Of a stretch of DNA of 14,950 nt, positions 13,683-14,950 are shown in pieces (position 1 is the first letter of the stretch; every line of letters begins with the position of its first letter). The position numbers and the translations under genes are program-made. The DNA lies in contig DMQJ01000548.1 in assembly GCA_003455715.1 (NCBI GenBank), forward strand, positions 1-14,950, given 5' to 3'. Below the pieces are notes generated by a model, which saw only the letters and a program-made list of their open reading frames with translations, searched no databases and was not told the DNA's origin. Origin of the DNA: Acidimicrobiaceae bacterium (lineage in GTDB: Bacteria; Actinomycetota; Acidimicrobiia; Acidimicrobiales; Ilumatobacteraceae).

Positions 13683-13699
13683 GCGGCTACGTTCGCCGC
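13683..13699 (+). promoter_or_regulatory. Predicted -10 box within an imperfect palindrome before the hydrolase gene
   Basis: TACGTT (13688-13693) is 6 nt before the ATG at 13700, a leaderless-type spacing. It lies in the middle of GCGGC-N7-GCCGC, whose 5-bp arms are exact complements. A repressor on this site would block the promoter, and the TetR protein encoded just upstream is a candidate. The same element is not obvious at the tetR promoter. Confidence 0.4.
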
Positions 13700-14485
13700 A
13701 TGGCAACGCTTGAGGTGAACGGTCAGGTCGTCGGATACGCCACAGAAGGAGAGGGCACGCCGCTGCTGCTCATCCATGGCACCACCCAGAATCGGGCGGG
13801 TTGGGACATGGTTCGAGCGGCGATGCCCGCGGGTACGTCGTACACCTACGTCATGGTGGAGTTCCCCGGCTCAGGCGAGTCGGCGATGCCCAGCGAGCCG
13901 CTCACCGTGGAGTCGCTGGCCGACCAAGCCGCAGCGGTGATGGCCCACCTCGGACACGACAGGTATCACGTCGCTGGCTATTCCCTCGGCGCCGTAGTGG
14001 CGGCCGGTGTCGCTGCCAGGCATTCCGCCAACGTCGCCAGCGCGACGCTGCTGTGCGGTTGGGTGGCCACCGATGCCCGCATGCGCATCACGTTCGAGCT
14101 GTGGCAGAAGCTCATCGCCGTGAGCCCCGAGTTGTTCATGCACTACGCACTCGCCGATGGCTTCACGGCCGAAGGCTTGGCGATGATCGAGCCGATGGTG
14201 CCGATGATGCTGGGCATGGCGGCCGACGCCGTTGCCCCCGGCTCGCACGCACATCTGGAACTCGACAAGGTGGTCGACATCTCGGCGATGATGCCCTCCA
14301 TCACGGCGCCCACCCTGGTGATCTCAGGCGAGCAAGACCGATGGGTCGATGTGCGTCACGGCAAGGCCCTTGCCGACGCCATCGCCGGGGCCCGCTTCGA
14401 GGTGCTTCCTGCTGGCCACGTGGTGATCCAGGAGATGGCCGCCGACATCGCCGCTCTCGTCGCTGCGCACACCGCCGCCGCATGA
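13700..14485 (+). CDS. Alpha/beta-hydrolase fold protein
   Basis: This 261-aa hydrolase has a complete Ser-Asp-His triad: Ser95 in the nucleophile elbow GYSLG (93-97), Asp213 in SGEQDRW, and His240 in PAGHV. The oxyanion-hole HG is at 26-27 in LLLIHGTTQNRAGW. A cap region lies between about residues 125 and 185. The size and layout are those of the broad esterase/lactonase/haloperoxidase-like group, and the substrate cannot be assigned. It has its own predicted promoter 30 bp after tetR. Its stop overlaps the ATG of a thioesterase (ATGA), so the two are translated together and may act on related acyl or ester compounds. No signal peptide is present, so it should be cytosolic. Confidence 0.88.
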   Translation: MATLEVNGQVVGYATEGEGTPLLLIHGTTQNRAGWDMVRAAMPAGTSYTYVMVEFPGSGESAMPSEPLTVESLADQAAAVMAHLGHDRYHVAGYSLGAVVAAGVAARHSANVASATLLCGWVATDARMRITFELWQKLIAVSPELFMHYALADGFTAEGLAMIEPMVPMMLGMAADAVAPGSHAHLELDKVVDISAMMPSITAPTLVISGEQDRWVDVRHGKALADAIAGARFEVLPAGHVVIQEMAADIAALVAAHTAAA

Positions 14486-14950
14486 GCGGCCACACCCATC
14501 CTCGACCCTCACGAGCCGAGCAGTTCGCGCCGGCATCCGCCGAGACCGTCGCCCGCTGGTCGACCTTCGGCAAGTGGGACCGCGACTACTTCCCCAAGTT
14601 GGTGGGCTTGGTGGTGGAGGAAGTGCGCACCGACTACTGCCGCATGCGCATGCCGTTCCGCGATGCCTTGGAGCAGCCCGCAGGTGTGGTGCACGGCGGC
14701 GCCATCGCCACGGTACTCGACACAGTCGTGGTGCCCGCGGTGGGCAGCGCGTACACGGCCGAGCACCGCTACAGCACGGTCGACATGCACGTGCAGTACG
14801 TGGCGGCACTGGTGCAAGAAGACGGCATCGCCGAAGGCTGGATCGTCAAGCGCGGCCGCACCACCGTGTTCTGCGAGGCCGAGTTGGTGGGCGCCACCAG
14901 CGGCAAGCTCATCGCCCGCGCCCTGCTCACCTACAACGTCAGCACCCCCC
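14482..14950 (+). CDS. PaaI-type hotdog-fold thioesterase (3' end beyond window)
   Basis: The frame opens at the ATG that overlaps the hydrolase stop by 4 bp and runs without a stop to the end of the window (at least 156 residues). A hotdog core is recognisable: RMRMPFRDALEQPAGVVHGG, then AIATVLDTVVVPAV, then VDMHVQYVAAL and IVKRGRTTVFCEAEL. The (V)HGG...D arrangement is typical of PaaI/4HBT thioesterases, where the HGG segment starts the central helix and an Asp/Glu on that helix takes part in hydrolysis. Such enzymes cleave acyl-CoA thioesters, often aromatic ones. By family size the protein is probably nearly complete at the window edge. The pairing with an alpha/beta hydrolase suggests a shared catabolic or detoxifying role, which is an inference. 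Confidence 0.82.
   Translation, partial: MSGHTHPRPSRAEQFAPASAETVARWSTFGKWDRDYFPKLVGLVVEEVRTDYCRMRMPFRDALEQPAGVVHGGAIATVLDTVVVPAVGSAYTAEHRYSTVDMHVQYVAALVQEDGIAEGWIVKRGRTTVFCEAELVGATSGKLIARALLTYNVSTP

Overview
This window is GC-rich (about two thirds G+C by eye), almost fully coding chromosomal DNA from an actinobacterium. Several features point that way: GTG starts, ATGA/GTGA stop-start overlaps, an Nei1-type DNA glycosylase resembling the mycobacterial protein, an actinobacterial tkt-tal pair, and many genes whose start codon lies 6-10 nt after a TANNNT -10 box, the pattern expected of leaderless mRNAs. The class Acidimicrobiia (Ilumatobacter relatives) is my best guess, but it is an inference. 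I see no rRNA, tRNA, insertion sequence, prophage or CRISPR array.

Layout. (1) 1-3935, + strand: a tightly overlapping run of a truncated membrane-anchored coiled-coil protein, a 122-aa small membrane-associated protein, GlcD-like and GlcE-like FAD subunits of a glycolate/D-2-hydroxyacid dehydrogenase, and an APH-family kinase. (2) 3936-4130: a gap between converging genes that holds a 20-bp-period tandem array (CACCCGAGTG x4 plus a variant) and a hairpin. (3) 4131-6294: nei (-) diverges from glcF (+). Their predicted -10 boxes overlap, and glcF is translationally coupled to a 67-aa protein. (4) 6304-8161, - strand: a large LOG/TIGR00730 protein followed by a MOSC-domain protein. (5) 8162-8372: a gap with two hairpins, one of them a strong putative terminator for the next operon. 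(6) 8373-11459, - strand: tkt then tal, the non-oxidative pentose phosphate enzymes. (7) 11521-13027, - strand: nagA, then a small beta-rich protein with its own predicted promoter. (8) 13055-14950, + strand: a TetR-family regulator, an alpha/beta hydrolase, and a PaaI-type hotdog thioesterase that runs off the window.

How the genes fit together. GlcD, GlcE and GlcF together would make a three-subunit membrane-linked oxidase that converts glycolate (or D-lactate and similar acids) to the 2-oxo acid. Here the Fe-S subunit is separated from the flavin subunits by a kinase gene and the divergent nei. Tkt and Tal rearrange sugar phosphates, and NagA feeds amino-sugar carbon into glycolysis. TetR, the hydrolase and the thioesterase may form a small regulated acyl/ester catabolic module.

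Nothing here is clearly a new defence or mobile system. The most unusual items are the phased decamer array at 3941-4028, the repeated leaderless promoter architecture with overlapping divergent -10 boxes at nei/glcF, and the scattered glycolate oxidase locus.
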